From NCBI GenBank assembly GCA_934541115.1, contig CAKTDF010000002.1, forward strand, positions 62,001 through 126,000: a stretch of 64,000 nucleotides of DNA, given 5' to 3'. Source of the DNA: an uncultured Eubacteriales bacterium. GTDB lineage: Bacteria > Bacillota > Clostridia > Oscillospirales > Acutalibacteraceae. Below, in pieces: positions 1 through 8,817 of this stretch. A program made the translations under genes and the position numbers. Every line of letters begins with the position of its first letter. Positions within the stretch are counted from its first letter, which is position 1. The notes beneath the pieces are model-generated. The model was given only the letters and a program-made list of their open reading frames with translations. It did not search any database and was not told the DNA's origin.

Positions 1-419
1 CCTCAATTGCTGCGGTCGGCATTGCATGCCATGAAGCAGGTCACGCAGCGCAGCACGCCCAAAACTATTCTCCGATAAAAGTAAGGAATGCAATTTTGCC
101 TTTTGCCAATATCGGTTCCTCAGCCGGTATATGGATTGCGATAATCGGATATTTTCTTAACTTTGGTTTGCTTATCGATATAGGCATAATTCTTTTTGCT
201 GCAGTTGTGCTTTTTCAGCTTGTAACTTTGCCGATTGAATTCAATGCAAGTTTAAGAGCTATGAAAGTTATTGATGAGACAGGAATGCTGAATTCTGAGG
301 AACAAAAAGGAACGAAAAAAGTTCTCACTGCCGCAGCTATGACCTATGTTGCCGCTCTGATTGTTTCGATAATGTCTCTTTTGAGACTGATTTTGAGGTT
401 TAGGTCGAGAAATGATTAA
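1..419 (+). CDS. YugP-type membrane zinc metallopeptidase, 5' end missing
   Basis: The frame is open from base 3, so the gene enters from outside the window. The visible part begins with a metal-binding and catalytic HEAGH motif (codons at 30-44) preceded by AC, followed by hydrophobic stretches at about residues 40-75 and 115-135 of the visible fragment. This arrangement, with the zinc helix followed by membrane segments, matches the YugP/Zn_peptidase_2 family of putative neutral zinc metallopeptidases, whose substrate is not established. Its stop overlaps the rsmB start by 8 bp, implying translational coupling. An internal ATG at 96 exists but lies after the zinc motif, so it is not the start. 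Confidence 0.8.
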   Translation, partial: SIAAVGIACHEAGHAAQHAQNYSPIKVRNAILPFANIGSSAGIWIAIIGYFLNFGLLIDIGIILFAAVVLFQLVTLPIEFNASLRAMKVIDETGMLNSEEQKGTKKVLTAAAMTYVAALIVSIMSLLRLILRFRSRND

Positions 420-1743
420 AAATATAAAAAGAACAACTGCAAGACAAGTTGCATACGACGTTTTGCTAAAGGTTAATAAGGAGAGAGCATACTCAAACCT
501 TGCTCTTGATTGCTCACTCAAAAGCAGTGCTCTTGAACTTCGTGATAAAGCGTTTGTTTCGGCCTTGGTTTATGGAGTGATAGAACGTCAGATAACAATT
601 GATTATGTTCTTTCACTTTATCTCTCGAAGCCACTTTCAAGAATGAAAGCCGAGCCTCTCACGGTGTTACGTCTCGGTGCCTTTCAAATTCTTTTTTCGT
701 CAAGTATCCCTGATTCGGCTGCGGTCAATGAGAGTGTAAAGCTTTCAAAAGCAAGTGGATTTTCTTATGCGTCCGGAATGATAAATGCCGTTTTGCGAAA
801 AGTTTCAAAAAACGGGTTGACGCTTCCCGATGAAGAAAACAGAGCGCTTTATCTAAGTGTTAAATGTTCGTGTCCGCAGTGGCTGGTTGAAAAATGGCTT
901 TTGGAATACGGCGAAAAAAATACACTTTCTGTTCTCAATCACTCTTTAGGCGGAAACAAATTGACTGTAAGAGTGAACACACTCAAAACCACAGCCGAGG
1001 AATTAAAGAACGGATTTGAAAGCAAAGGTCACATTTGTGAAAATGGCTTTTTAAAAAACAGTTTGGTTCTTTCCTTGTCCGGAGTAGCCATTGATGAAAC
1101 AGATGAGTACAAAAAAGGGCTATTTCACGTTCAGGGCGTTCCGTCTCAACTGTGTGCCGAAGCAGTGTGCGCAAAAGAGGGCGAGACAGTTTTTGATTTG
1201 TGCAGTGCTCCCGGAGGAAAGGCTTTCACAATTTCAGAAATTATGAACAACAAAGGCACTGTCAAAGCTTTTGATTTATATGAGAGCAGAACACGTTTGA
1301 TTGAAAAAGGAGCGGAGCGCCTCGGAATCGGTATAATTATCGCATCGGTTGCCGATGCAACGGTTTTTGAACCTGCTTTGGGTCTTGCTGATAAAGTTTT
1401 ATGTGATGTTCCGTGCTCCGGTTTGGGAATAATTTCAAAAAAGCCGGAAATCAAGTATAAAAATGAAAATGAATTGGAATCGTTGCCGTCTATCCAGTAC
1501 AGTATTCTCGAAAACGGTTCAAAATATGTAAGATTCGGCGGAAGATTGATTTATTCAACATGCACATTGAGCAAGGCAGAAAATGAGGAAGTTTGCATGC
1601 GTTTTCTCAATAATCACAGCGATTTTGTTGCAGTTTCTCCATTGCCGGAACGTGATGCCGAATGTTTTTTAACATTTTTTCCAAGTGATAATAACAGCGA
1701 CGGCTTTTTTATCGCCGCTTTTGAAAGAAAGGACAAAAAGTGA
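412..1743 (+). CDS. rsmB: 16S rRNA (cytosine(967)-C5)-methyltransferase RsmB
   Basis: This 443-residue protein has the family's layout: an N-terminal NusB-like RNA-binding domain (about residues 1-140) and a C-terminal SAM-dependent Rossmann methyltransferase. Visible motifs are the SAM-binding DLCSAPGGK, the catalytic-loop DVPCSGLG with its conserved Cys, and the second Cys in STCTL. The enzyme methylates C967 of 16S rRNA. The ATG overlaps the upstream protease gene by 8 bp, and the stop overlaps the GTG of rlmN, so the three are probably cotranscribed. Confidence 0.93.
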   Translation: MIKNIKRTTARQVAYDVLLKVNKERAYSNLALDCSLKSSALELRDKAFVSALVYGVIERQITIDYVLSLYLSKPLSRMKAEPLTVLRLGAFQILFSSSIPDSAAVNESVKLSKASGFSYASGMINAVLRKVSKNGLTLPDEENRALYLSVKCSCPQWLVEKWLLEYGEKNTLSVLNHSLGGNKLTVRVNTLKTTAEELKNGFESKGHICENGFLKNSLVLSLSGVAIDETDEYKKGLFHVQGVPSQLCAEAVCAKEGETVFDLCSAPGGKAFTISEIMNNKGTVKAFDLYESRTRLIEKGAERLGIGIIIASVADATVFEPALGLADKVLCDVPCSGLGIISKKPEIKYKNENELESLPSIQYSILENGSKYVRFGGRLIYSTCTLSKAENEEVCMRFLNNHSDFVAVSPLPERDAECFLTFFPSDNNSDGFFIAAFERKDKK

Positions 1744-2768
1744 AAAAAGATATAAAGTCCATGACGCTTTCTGAATTAAAGGAAGATATACAGCTTTTGG
1801 GCGGAAAGCAATATCTCTCGTTTCAAATATATTCATGGTTACATAAAAAAACAGTGTCTTCATTTGACGAGATGACGAATATTTCAAAAGCAATGAGAGA
1901 AAAGCTGAAAGAATTTTACAATATTTCAGATTGCACTATTGAAAAAAAATTGGTTTCAGTGTATGATGAAACAGTTAAGTACCTTTTTAAGCTCGGCGAC
2001 GGCGAATATATTGAGTCCGTTGTTATGAAGTATAAGTACGGATATACTATCTGTGTTTCGAGTCAGGTTGGTTGCAAAATGGGCTGTAGGTTCTGCGCTT
2101 CAGGAATTGCCGGATTTGTGCGTAATCTTCTTCCGGGAGAGATTCTTTCTCAGGTGTATACCGCTCAAAAAGATCTTGATATCAAGATATCCCATATTGT
2201 TATGATGGGTGTTGGTGAGCCGCTTGATAATTTTGACAATGTTATGAAATTTCTCGAGATAATCAGCGATGAAAACGGTCAAAATGTCGGAATGAGAAAC
2301 ATTTCGCTCTCTACTTGCGGCGTTGTCAGCGGTATTTATAAATTGTTAGAAAAAAAGCTTCAGCTCACTCTTTCGATTTCACTTCATGCGCCGAGCGACG
2401 AGATCAGAAATCAAACAATGCCTGTGAATTCAAAATGGAACATTGATGTTTTGCTCTCTGCATGCCGTGATTACATAAAAGCTACGGGACGGAGAATTTC
2501 TTTTGAGTATGCAATGATATGCGGTGTCAATGACAGTGATGAATGTGCAAAATTGCTTGCCTCAAAACTTAAAGGAATGCTTTGTCATGTTAATTTAATA
2601 CCCGTCAACTCCGTCAAGGAGCGTAACTTTGTAAAAAGCAGCAGCGAACGCATGGAGTCATTCATAAGGATACTTGAGAAAAACAAAATCAATGTCACTG
2701 TTCGCCGCACATTGGGCAGCGATATAAACGCTTCCTGCGGACAACTGAGACGGGGAGTAAAAAAATAA
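1740..2768 (+). CDS. rlmN: Dual-specificity 23S rRNA/tRNA adenine-C2 methyltransferase RlmN
   Basis: This is a radical SAM methylase that methylates A2503 of 23S rRNA and A37 of some tRNAs. The [4Fe-4S] ligands C112, C116 and C119 form the CxxxCxxC motif (CKMGCRFC), and the conserved C-terminal catalytic Cys is C333 (ASCGQLR). GEP and SLHAP motifs of the radical SAM barrel are also visible. The length of 342 aa is normal. The start is GTG at 1740 and overlaps the rsmB stop by 4 bp. It sits directly upstream of a phosphatase-kinase pair, as in Bacillus subtilis. Confidence 0.95.
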   Translation: MKKDIKSMTLSELKEDIQLLGGKQYLSFQIYSWLHKKTVSSFDEMTNISKAMREKLKEFYNISDCTIEKKLVSVYDETVKYLFKLGDGEYIESVVMKYKYGYTICVSSQVGCKMGCRFCASGIAGFVRNLLPGEILSQVYTAQKDLDIKISHIVMMGVGEPLDNFDNVMKFLEIISDENGQNVGMRNISLSTCGVVSGIYKLLEKKLQLTLSISLHAPSDEIRNQTMPVNSKWNIDVLLSACRDYIKATGRRISFEYAMICGVNDSDECAKLLASKLKGMLCHVNLIPVNSVKERNFVKSSSERMESFIRILEKNKINVTVRRTLGSDINASCGQLRRGVKK

Positions 2769-2805
2769 AAGATGCTTGAATATTCATCGGAGGTGAACAC
2801 AGCGT

Positions 2806-3534
2806 ATGAAGATTGTAGGCAATTCCGATATCGGACGCGTCAGGACGACCAATGAGGACGCATTTCGATTTGGCAAATATGAAGACGGCTCGGTATGGGC
2901 TATTGTTTGCGACGGTATGGGCGGCGCCTTAGGCGGAAAGCTCGCCAGTTCCCTTGCTGCCGATATGGTGAGCAGAAAAATTGAAAAAAGCTATAACCGC
3001 TCTATGTCCGGCGTTTCAATTGAAAATATGCTTCTTTCAGCTATCACAACTGCCAATGTAACTGTTTTTGACAGGGCAGCGGTTGACAGCAGTGTTCACG
3101 GCATGGGTACCACTATAGTTGCCTGTGTTATCAAAGATTCGGTTGCCTGCATTGCCCATGTCGGCGACAGCAGGGCATACATAATAAGTGATGGAGACAT
3201 TTCGCAGATAACCAAGGATCATTCTCTTGTTCAAGAGATGCTTGATCAAGGTCAGATCACAAAGGAACAATTTGATAATCACCCGATCAAAAACATTATT
3301 ACGCGGGCGCTTGGCGTCGAAGAGAATATAGACATTGATTTTGATTATATTGATGTTGGCGACGGTGATGTGATTCTCCTTTGTTCTGACGGACTCAGCG
3401 GACTTGTCAGCCGCGATGAACTTTTAAAAATTTATCTGAATTCGGAATTTGACGCTTTGTGTGATAACTATATTGATGCTGCCAACAGCAATGGCGGACG
3501 CGACAACATTACTGTTGTTGCCGTCAAATGTTAA
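2806..3534 (+). CDS. prpC: PP2C-family Ser/Thr protein phosphatase
   Basis: This 242-residue protein carries the PP2C metal-binding signatures in order: near-N-terminal RTTNED, DGMGG, GDSRAY, the CSDGLS block and the terminal GRDNITV. It removes phosphate from Ser/Thr targets of the PASTA kinase encoded 13 bp downstream. A clear SD (GGAGGTG) precedes the ATG. Order and spacing copy the prpC-prkC pair of Firmicutes, which controls cell-wall metabolism and spore germination in relatives. Confidence 0.93.
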   Translation: MKIVGNSDIGRVRTTNEDAFRFGKYEDGSVWAIVCDGMGGALGGKLASSLAADMVSRKIEKSYNRSMSGVSIENMLLSAITTANVTVFDRAAVDSSVHGMGTTIVACVIKDSVACIAHVGDSRAYIISDGDISQITKDHSLVQEMLDQGQITKEQFDNHPIKNIITRALGVEENIDIDFDYIDVGDGDVILLCSDGLSGLVSRDELLKIYLNSEFDALCDNYIDAANSNGGRDNITVVAVKC

Positions 3535-3547
3535 GGAGTGAATAACC

Positions 3548-5437
3548 ATGGAAAACTATGTTGGAAAAAGACTTGACGGACGTTATGAGATCATAGAGAT
3601 TATCGGCGTCGGCGGTATGGCAGTTGTTTATAAAGCGTTTGACAGTATAGATAACAGGATAGTTGCCGTTAAAGTATTAAAAGATGAATATTTGAGAAAC
3701 GAGGAATTCAGACGCAGATTTAGAAATGAGTCAAAGGCGATTGCCCTTCTTTCTCATCCGAATATTGTAAAAATTTATGATGTCAGCTATGGTGATAATC
3801 TTCAGTATATCGTCATGGAGTACGTCGAAGGCATCACTCTTAAAGAGTACATTGAACAACAAGGCAGGCTCGACATACGTGAGGCGGTTTATTTTATTAC
3901 ACAAATTCTGCGCGCTCTGCAGCATGCACATGATAAGGGAATTGTCCACCGCGACATTAAGCCGCAGAACATTCTTCTCATTTCCGACGGCACTATAAAA
4001 GTTACCGATTTCGGGATTGCACGCTTTAGCCGCAGCGAGACCAGAACCATGACAGAAGGAGCCATCGGTTCTGTCCATTATATAAGTCCGGAGCAGGCAA
4101 AAGGCAGTATTACAGACGCCAAAACCGATCTGTATTCTGCAGGTGTTGTTCTTTATGAAATGCTGACCGGAAAGCTTCCGTTCCAGTCGGATAATGCCGT
4201 TTCTGTTGCGTTGATGCAGTTGCAGAAAGATCCCGTTATGCCGCGCGATATAAATCCGGATATACCGATCGGTCTTGAGCAAATTGTGATCAGAGCAATG
4301 CAGAAAAATCCGAACGACAGATATCAGTCAGCCTCGGAAATGCTGATGGATATAGCTGAGTTCAAAAAGAATCCGAATATTAAGTTTGATTATTCGTATT
4401 TTGTTGATAAACAGCCGACAAAATATATTCCGATTGTCAATACGCCCATAGCCGATGCTGAAATACCTAAATCCAAAGCCACAGCACCTGCAAAGCAAAG
4501 TCGGAATGATGCAGAATACAATTCGAAACGAAAAACTATCGGACTGCTTTGCGGAATATTGGGTGCCTTGATTCTGTTTTCAATCGTGATTATAGCCCTT
4601 GTTCTGCCGGACAAGAACAAAATTGACGTACCCAATCTCATTGGCAAGAATTTTGTCAGTGACGTTATGAACGCCGAAGAGTACAAAGATAAATTTGAAT
4701 TTGAATGCTTAAAAGATGCAACGAGCGATCAGCCTAACGGCACTATTATTGATCAATCTCCGAAGAGCGGAAAAATCAAGGTCGGAGGAAAAATTACTTT
4801 ATACATTTCCGAAGTTTCAAACGAAGTTGAGGTTCCGGATGTATACGGTTATGAATACGCTTCTGCAGAGTCTTTTTTGAAAAGCAAAAATTTTGACGTC
4901 AAAATCGAAAAGCTTAAAAGCGAAACAGCAGAAACCGGCACTGTTGTAAAAACAAAGCCGGCACGCGGAAAGATGGTGGAGGAAGGCTCTCTTATAACGA
5001 TATATGTTGCCACTTCTGCCGAAGATGAATTGGTTGATGTACCGAGTCTGATTGGTATGACTGTCTCGCAGGCTGAGGAAGAGCTGAAAAAGGTCGGTCT
5101 TGAGCTTGACAGTGCGCGAACCGAATATCGCAGCAGCACCGAAGAAAAAGGCAAAATAATCGGTTATGAAAATCTTGGTCAACAGGTTCCCTTGGGAACA
5201 AAGATTGCCGTTTATGTCAGCACCGGCGAGCTTCCTACACAGAGCACTACCGAATCTACAACGGAATCCACGACCGAGCGCAAAACAGAAACAACAACGA
5301 CAAAGCCCACTACAACAACCAAGCCCCCGGAGCCAAAAACCGAGCCGACGACTGAAAAGCCCGAAACAACGGAACGTAAAACCACTTTGCCACCGAAATC
5401 AAGCGAAGACAGCGGTGACAAGCCCGCAATTGAATAA
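3548..5437 (+). CDS. prkC: PASTA-domain Ser/Thr protein kinase
   Basis: This is a 629-residue membrane kinase. The N-terminal kinase domain (about residues 1-270) has the glycine loop GVGGMA, the AVKVLK lysine, the catalytic HRDIKPQN with D136, and DFG. A transmembrane helix lies near 330-352. The extracellular part has three PASTA repeats, each opening with a VP(N/D/S)-type motif, which in this family bind peptidoglycan fragments. The C-terminus is a low-complexity Thr/Glu/Pro/Lys-rich tail of about 60 residues, which I read as a wall-spanning linker. It is coupled with the upstream phosphatase. Confidence 0.94.
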   Translation: MENYVGKRLDGRYEIIEIIGVGGMAVVYKAFDSIDNRIVAVKVLKDEYLRNEEFRRRFRNESKAIALLSHPNIVKIYDVSYGDNLQYIVMEYVEGITLKEYIEQQGRLDIREAVYFITQILRALQHAHDKGIVHRDIKPQNILLISDGTIKVTDFGIARFSRSETRTMTEGAIGSVHYISPEQAKGSITDAKTDLYSAGVVLYEMLTGKLPFQSDNAVSVALMQLQKDPVMPRDINPDIPIGLEQIVIRAMQKNPNDRYQSASEMLMDIAEFKKNPNIKFDYSYFVDKQPTKYIPIVNTPIADAEIPKSKATAPAKQSRNDAEYNSKRKTIGLLCGILGALILFSIVIIALVLPDKNKIDVPNLIGKNFVSDVMNAEEYKDKFEFECLKDATSDQPNGTIIDQSPKSGKIKVGGKITLYISEVSNEVEVPDVYGYEYASAESFLKSKNFDVKIEKLKSETAETGTVVKTKPARGKMVEEGSLITIYVATSAEDELVDVPSLIGMTVSQAEEELKKVGLELDSARTEYRSSTEEKGKIIGYENLGQQVPLGTKIAVYVSTGELPTQSTTESTTESTTERKTETTTTKPTTTTKPPEPKTEPTTEKPETTERKTTLPPKSSEDSGDKPAIE

Positions 5438-5460
5438 AATGTTTTTCTGAGAGGTTATAC

Positions 5461-6345
5461 ATGCAGTTAAACGGTATTATATTAAAAGGTATCGGCGGTT
5501 TCTATTATGTGGAAACCGCCGAGGGCGTTTTTGAATGCAAGGCAAAGGGACGTTTTCGCCGCGAAAAACTCACGCCGCTTGCAGGCGATAAAGTTATCAT
5601 CTCAGTCAATGAAAGCGCTGAGAATACAATTGACGAAGTAAAAAAAAGAAAAAACTTTTTGTTGCGACCCCCGGTTGCCAATATTGATAATTTGCTGATT
5701 GTTGTTTCGATGTGTGAGCCTGCACCGAACACACTGGTAATCGATAAAATGACCGCCTTGGCGGAACGCAACGGCATTACTCCGATTATTGTTTTTTCAA
5801 AAACCGATTTAGCCTCTGCCGAAGCTTATATTGATATATATAAAACAACGGGCTACAGTCTGTTTTCGGTTTCTCCCGACGATAAAAGCGATCTTGAAAA
5901 AATCAGAGAGCTTTTATCCGGAAAACTCACAGCCTTTACAGGAAATTCCGGAGCGGGAAAGTCAACATTGATAAATGCGCTTTGTCCGTCGCTTGAGCTT
6001 TCAACTGCACAAATCAGCTTAAAGCTCGGACGTGGACGGCATACTACGCGTCAAGCAGAAATTTTTCATGTTGGCGATGGATTAATCATTGACACGGCCG
6101 GTTTTTCTTCTATCGATTTGATTTCCAATGATCCTATTTTGAAAGATGAGCTTGCGCTGTATTTTCCGGAGTTTCAAGATTATATCGGTCAGTGCAAATT
6201 TACATCGTGCGCACATATCGGGGAAAAGGGCTGCAGGGTTTGTGAAATGGTTGACAGCGGTGTAATAAGCAAAAATCGCCATAATAACTACGTTCAGCTA
6301 TATAATGAGGCAAAAAACATCAAAGAATGGGAGCTTTCACACTAA
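5461..6345 (+). CDS. rsgA: Ribosome small-subunit biogenesis GTPase RsgA
   Basis: This 294-residue circularly permuted GTPase assists late maturation of the 30S subunit. An N-terminal OB-fold precedes the GTPase domain, in which the G4-like FSKTDL comes before the P-loop GNSGAGKST (about residue 161), the expected permuted order. The C-terminal zinc site is CKFTSCAHIGEKGCRVC. It begins 23 bp after the kinase gene, preceded by GAGAGG. The rpe and thiN genes found after it in B. subtilis are absent; a small membrane protein and spoVM follow. Confidence 0.94.
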   Translation: MQLNGIILKGIGGFYYVETAEGVFECKAKGRFRREKLTPLAGDKVIISVNESAENTIDEVKKRKNFLLRPPVANIDNLLIVVSMCEPAPNTLVIDKMTALAERNGITPIIVFSKTDLASAEAYIDIYKTTGYSLFSVSPDDKSDLEKIRELLSGKLTAFTGNSGAGKSTLINALCPSLELSTAQISLKLGRGRHTTRQAEIFHVGDGLIIDTAGFSSIDLISNDPILKDELALYFPEFQDYIGQCKFTSCAHIGEKGCRVCEMVDSGVISKNRHNNYVQLYNEAKNIKEWELSH

Positions 6346-6421
6346 ATGCTGATTTTCGTATAATGGTATTGAGCCGGGATTAAGCGGTGTCCGGCAAATA
6401 TTATTAACGGGGATGATCGTG

Positions 6422-6577
6422 ATGTCTTGCCACAGGAACACCAACAAGGGGGCGGTTTTTGCCGCCTTTGGTGCCGGGCTGCTGCTTGCGCTTTGTTTTC
6501 CTACCAAAATAATGCTTTTCATCCTTGCAATAATGCTTGTCATTCTCGGAGTTATTTCATGTACGGGTAACCGCTGA
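6422..6577 (+). CDS. Small single-span membrane protein, unknown function
   Basis: A 51-codon frame starts at ATG 6422, with an in-frame ATG at 6413 three codons earlier; AACGGGG upstream could serve either. The product begins MSCHRNTNKG, continues into a hydrophobic stretch of about 35 residues with a possible turn at FPTK, and ends SCTGNR. It lies between rsgA and spoVM in the same direction, so it may belong to the same transcript. I do not recognise a family. Coding potential rests on the clean hydrophobic profile, a plausible SD and its position. Confidence 0.55.
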   Translation: MSCHRNTNKGAVFAAFGAGLLLALCFPTKIMLFILAIMLVILGVISCTGNR

Positions 6578-6608
6578 CTGCGCTCACTCAATAATAGGAG
6601 GTTTGAGC

Positions 6609-6692
6609 ATGAAAGTTGTTGTTATCAAGAGTCCGAAAGCGTTGAGAGGTATTTTAAAGCTGATTTTTAAAATTAAAAATGACGAATCCTGA
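6609..6692 (+). CDS. spoVM: Stage V sporulation protein M (SpoVM)
   Basis: A 27-residue peptide is preceded by a strong SD (AGGAGGT) 7 nt before the ATG. It starts MKVVVIKSPK and continues with a basic amphipathic helix containing LRGILKLIF. B. subtilis SpoVM is a 26-residue peptide with the same pattern (MK...IK.PK.L.GI), and it recognises the convex forespore membrane to anchor the spore coat. The gene lies downstream of prkC-rsgA, its position in B. subtilis, which supports the call independently of sequence. The stop codon is the first base pairs of the terminator hairpin that follows. Confidence 0.85.
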   Translation: MKVVVIKSPKALRGILKLIFKIKNDES

Positions 6693-6719
6693 GGCTCGCC
6701 GAGCCTCTTGATTTTTTTT
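6691..6719 (+). terminator. Intrinsic terminator after spoVM
   Basis: A 7-bp perfect stem (GAGGCTC/GAGCCTC, 6691-6707) with a 3-nt loop is followed by TTGATTTTTTTT. The stem overlaps the spoVM stop codon. Confidence 0.88.
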
Positions 6720-6815
6720 GAAAAATGTGTAAAATATATCTGTTATACTATATGTTGAGTCGGCAATGGGAAAAGTCGGCGGATTTTGTGTTTTACGAAA
6801 GGATTTGGATATATA

Positions 6816-8801
6816 ATGGCGAATAAACGCGGATATAGCGACGCAGACATTGAACTTCTTGAGGGACCTGACAAAGTTCGAAAACGTCCGTCGGTTATTT
6901 TCGGCTCAAACGGTATTGAAGGCTGCGAGCATTCAATGTTTGAAATTCTATCAAATGCAATAGATGAAGCCAGAGAAGGATATGGCAACAGAATTATTGT
7001 TACACGTTATCTTGACGGTTCGGTTGAGGTTCAGGATTTCGGACGGGGAATACCGGTAGGGTATAATAAAAAATATGACAAATATAACTGGGAGCTTGTT
7101 TTCTGCGAAATGTACGCAGGCAGCAAGTATAATACTAATTCCGGCGGCAGTTATGAATACTCACTTGGACTCAACGGTCTGGGTCTTTGCGCAACTCAGT
7201 ATGCGAGTGAATATATGGATGCCGAGATCAAAAGAGACGGACAAAAGTTTTCTCTCCATTTTGAAAAGGGTTTTAATATAGGTGGGATTTCTTCAGAACC
7301 ATACTCAAAAAAGGACACAGGCAGCCGTATCAGATGGAAACCCGATCTTGATGTGTTTACCGATATATCAATTCCGCTTGAGTACTATCAGGACGTTATC
7401 AAACGTCAGGCGATTGTAAACAGCCGCGTTCATTTTGAATTGAAGAATCAAATCAAAGGCGGATTTGAAACCTATGAATACTACTATGAAAACGGCATCG
7501 CTGACTATGTGCGTGAAGTTGTCGGCGATGACGCGCTTTCATCTGTTCAGTGTTGGTCCGGAGAAAGAGTTGGTAAGGACAGAGCAGACCTTCCGGATTA
7601 TAAGGTCAAGCTTAACGTGGCTCTTGCGTTCAGCAATAAGCATCAACTGATTGAGTATTACCACAACTCAAGCTGGCTTGAATTCGGCGGTTCGCCCGAA
7701 AAGGCTGTTATAAGCGCCTTTGTGTCTCAGATTGACTCATACCTAAAAGCAAACGGAAAATACACAAAAAACGATCCCAAAATTAAGTTCCAGGATATTT
7801 CAGACTGTCTTGTTCTCATTTCGTCTTCTTTTTCAACGGAAACATCATATTTGAACCAAACAAAAAAGGCGATAACTAACAAGTTCGTGCAAGAGGCTCT
7901 TACGGAATTCCTTCGCCACCAGCTCGAGGTGTATTTTCTTGAAAACAAAATGGAGGCGGAAAGAATCTGCGACCAGGTACTTGTAAATATGCGAAGCCGC
8001 ATAAAGGCCGAGGCAACAAGGGTCAGCATAAAAAAGACTCTCGCAGCTTCAAACGATATCACTAATCGAGTTCAGAAATTTGTTGACTGCCGCAGTCGCG
8101 ATGTCAATGTGCGTGAACTCTTCATCGTTGAGGGAGATTCCGCCCTCGGTGCCTGCAAACAGGCAAGAGATTCCGAATTTCAGGCAATCATTCCTGTCAG
8201 AGGTAAAATTCTCAACTGTCTCAAATCCGAGTACGATAAGATTTTTAAAAGTGAGATAATTGTTGACCTTATACGTGTGCTCGGCTGTGGCGTTGAGGTC
8301 AAAAGCAAGCATGTTAAAGATAAAAAAATGGTTACGTTTGATCTTAAGAATCTGCGCTGGAATAAGATTATTATCTGTACCGATGCCGATGTTGACGGTT
8401 ATCAGATCAGAACGCTTATTTTAACGATGATTTATCGTTTGGTGCCCACTCTTATCAGTGAGGGCAAGGTGTTTATTGCTGAGTCGCCGCTTTATGAAAT
8501 TACAAGTGGCGATCAAACGTGGTTTGCGTATACCGAAAAGGAAAAAGCCGATGCCTTGAATGAAATCGGCAAAAAAAAGTATACGATTCAGCGTTCAAAG
8601 GGTCTTGGTGAAAATGATGCGGAAATGATGAACCTCACAACCATGAACCCGGCAACAAGGAGGCTCATAAAAATTGAACCGGCTGAGGCGCAGGCAACTT
8701 CTGAAAAATTTGATTTGCTTTTGGGCGACAATTTGGCGGGTAGAAAGGATTATATCGCAAATTTCGGTCATCTGTATATTGATATGACTGACGTGAGCTG
8801 A
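6816..8801 (+). CDS. parE: DNA topoisomerase IV/gyrase-like subunit B (ParE-like)
   Basis: This 661-residue type IIA topoisomerase ATPase subunit has the GHKL site (EILSNAIDEA, then DFGRGIPV), an unusual ATP lid LGLNGLG in place of the common GGLHGVG, and a TOPRIM domain (VEGDSA, then TDADVDG). It lacks a large insertion after the TOPRIM domain. ATG 6816 is chosen because GAAAGG precedes it and homology begins there; a start ten codons earlier is less likely. It pairs with the subunit A gene 16 bp downstream. The sequence departs enough from canonical GyrB/ParE that its decatenase or supercoiling preference cannot be told from here. Confidence 0.85.
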   Translation: MANKRGYSDADIELLEGPDKVRKRPSVIFGSNGIEGCEHSMFEILSNAIDEAREGYGNRIIVTRYLDGSVEVQDFGRGIPVGYNKKYDKYNWELVFCEMYAGSKYNTNSGGSYEYSLGLNGLGLCATQYASEYMDAEIKRDGQKFSLHFEKGFNIGGISSEPYSKKDTGSRIRWKPDLDVFTDISIPLEYYQDVIKRQAIVNSRVHFELKNQIKGGFETYEYYYENGIADYVREVVGDDALSSVQCWSGERVGKDRADLPDYKVKLNVALAFSNKHQLIEYYHNSSWLEFGGSPEKAVISAFVSQIDSYLKANGKYTKNDPKIKFQDISDCLVLISSSFSTETSYLNQTKKAITNKFVQEALTEFLRHQLEVYFLENKMEAERICDQVLVNMRSRIKAEATRVSIKKTLAASNDITNRVQKFVDCRSRDVNVRELFIVEGDSALGACKQARDSEFQAIIPVRGKILNCLKSEYDKIFKSEIIVDLIRVLGCGVEVKSKHVKDKKMVTFDLKNLRWNKIIICTDADVDGYQIRTLILTMIYRLVPTLISEGKVFIAESPLYEITSGDQTWFAYTEKEKADALNEIGKKKYTIQRSKGLGENDAEMMNLTTMNPATRRLIKIEPAEAQATSEKFDLLLGDNLAGRKDYIANFGHLYIDMTDVS

Positions 8802-8817
8802 CAGAGAGGAAACAACA

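Noticed and set aside
3731..4282. A 183-codon minus-strand open frame
   Set aside because: It lies opposite the kinase domain of prkC and has no SD or family pattern.
5212..5421. A minus-strand frame of Val/Ser repeats
   Set aside because: It is the complement of the Thr-rich tail of the kinase; low complexity explains it.
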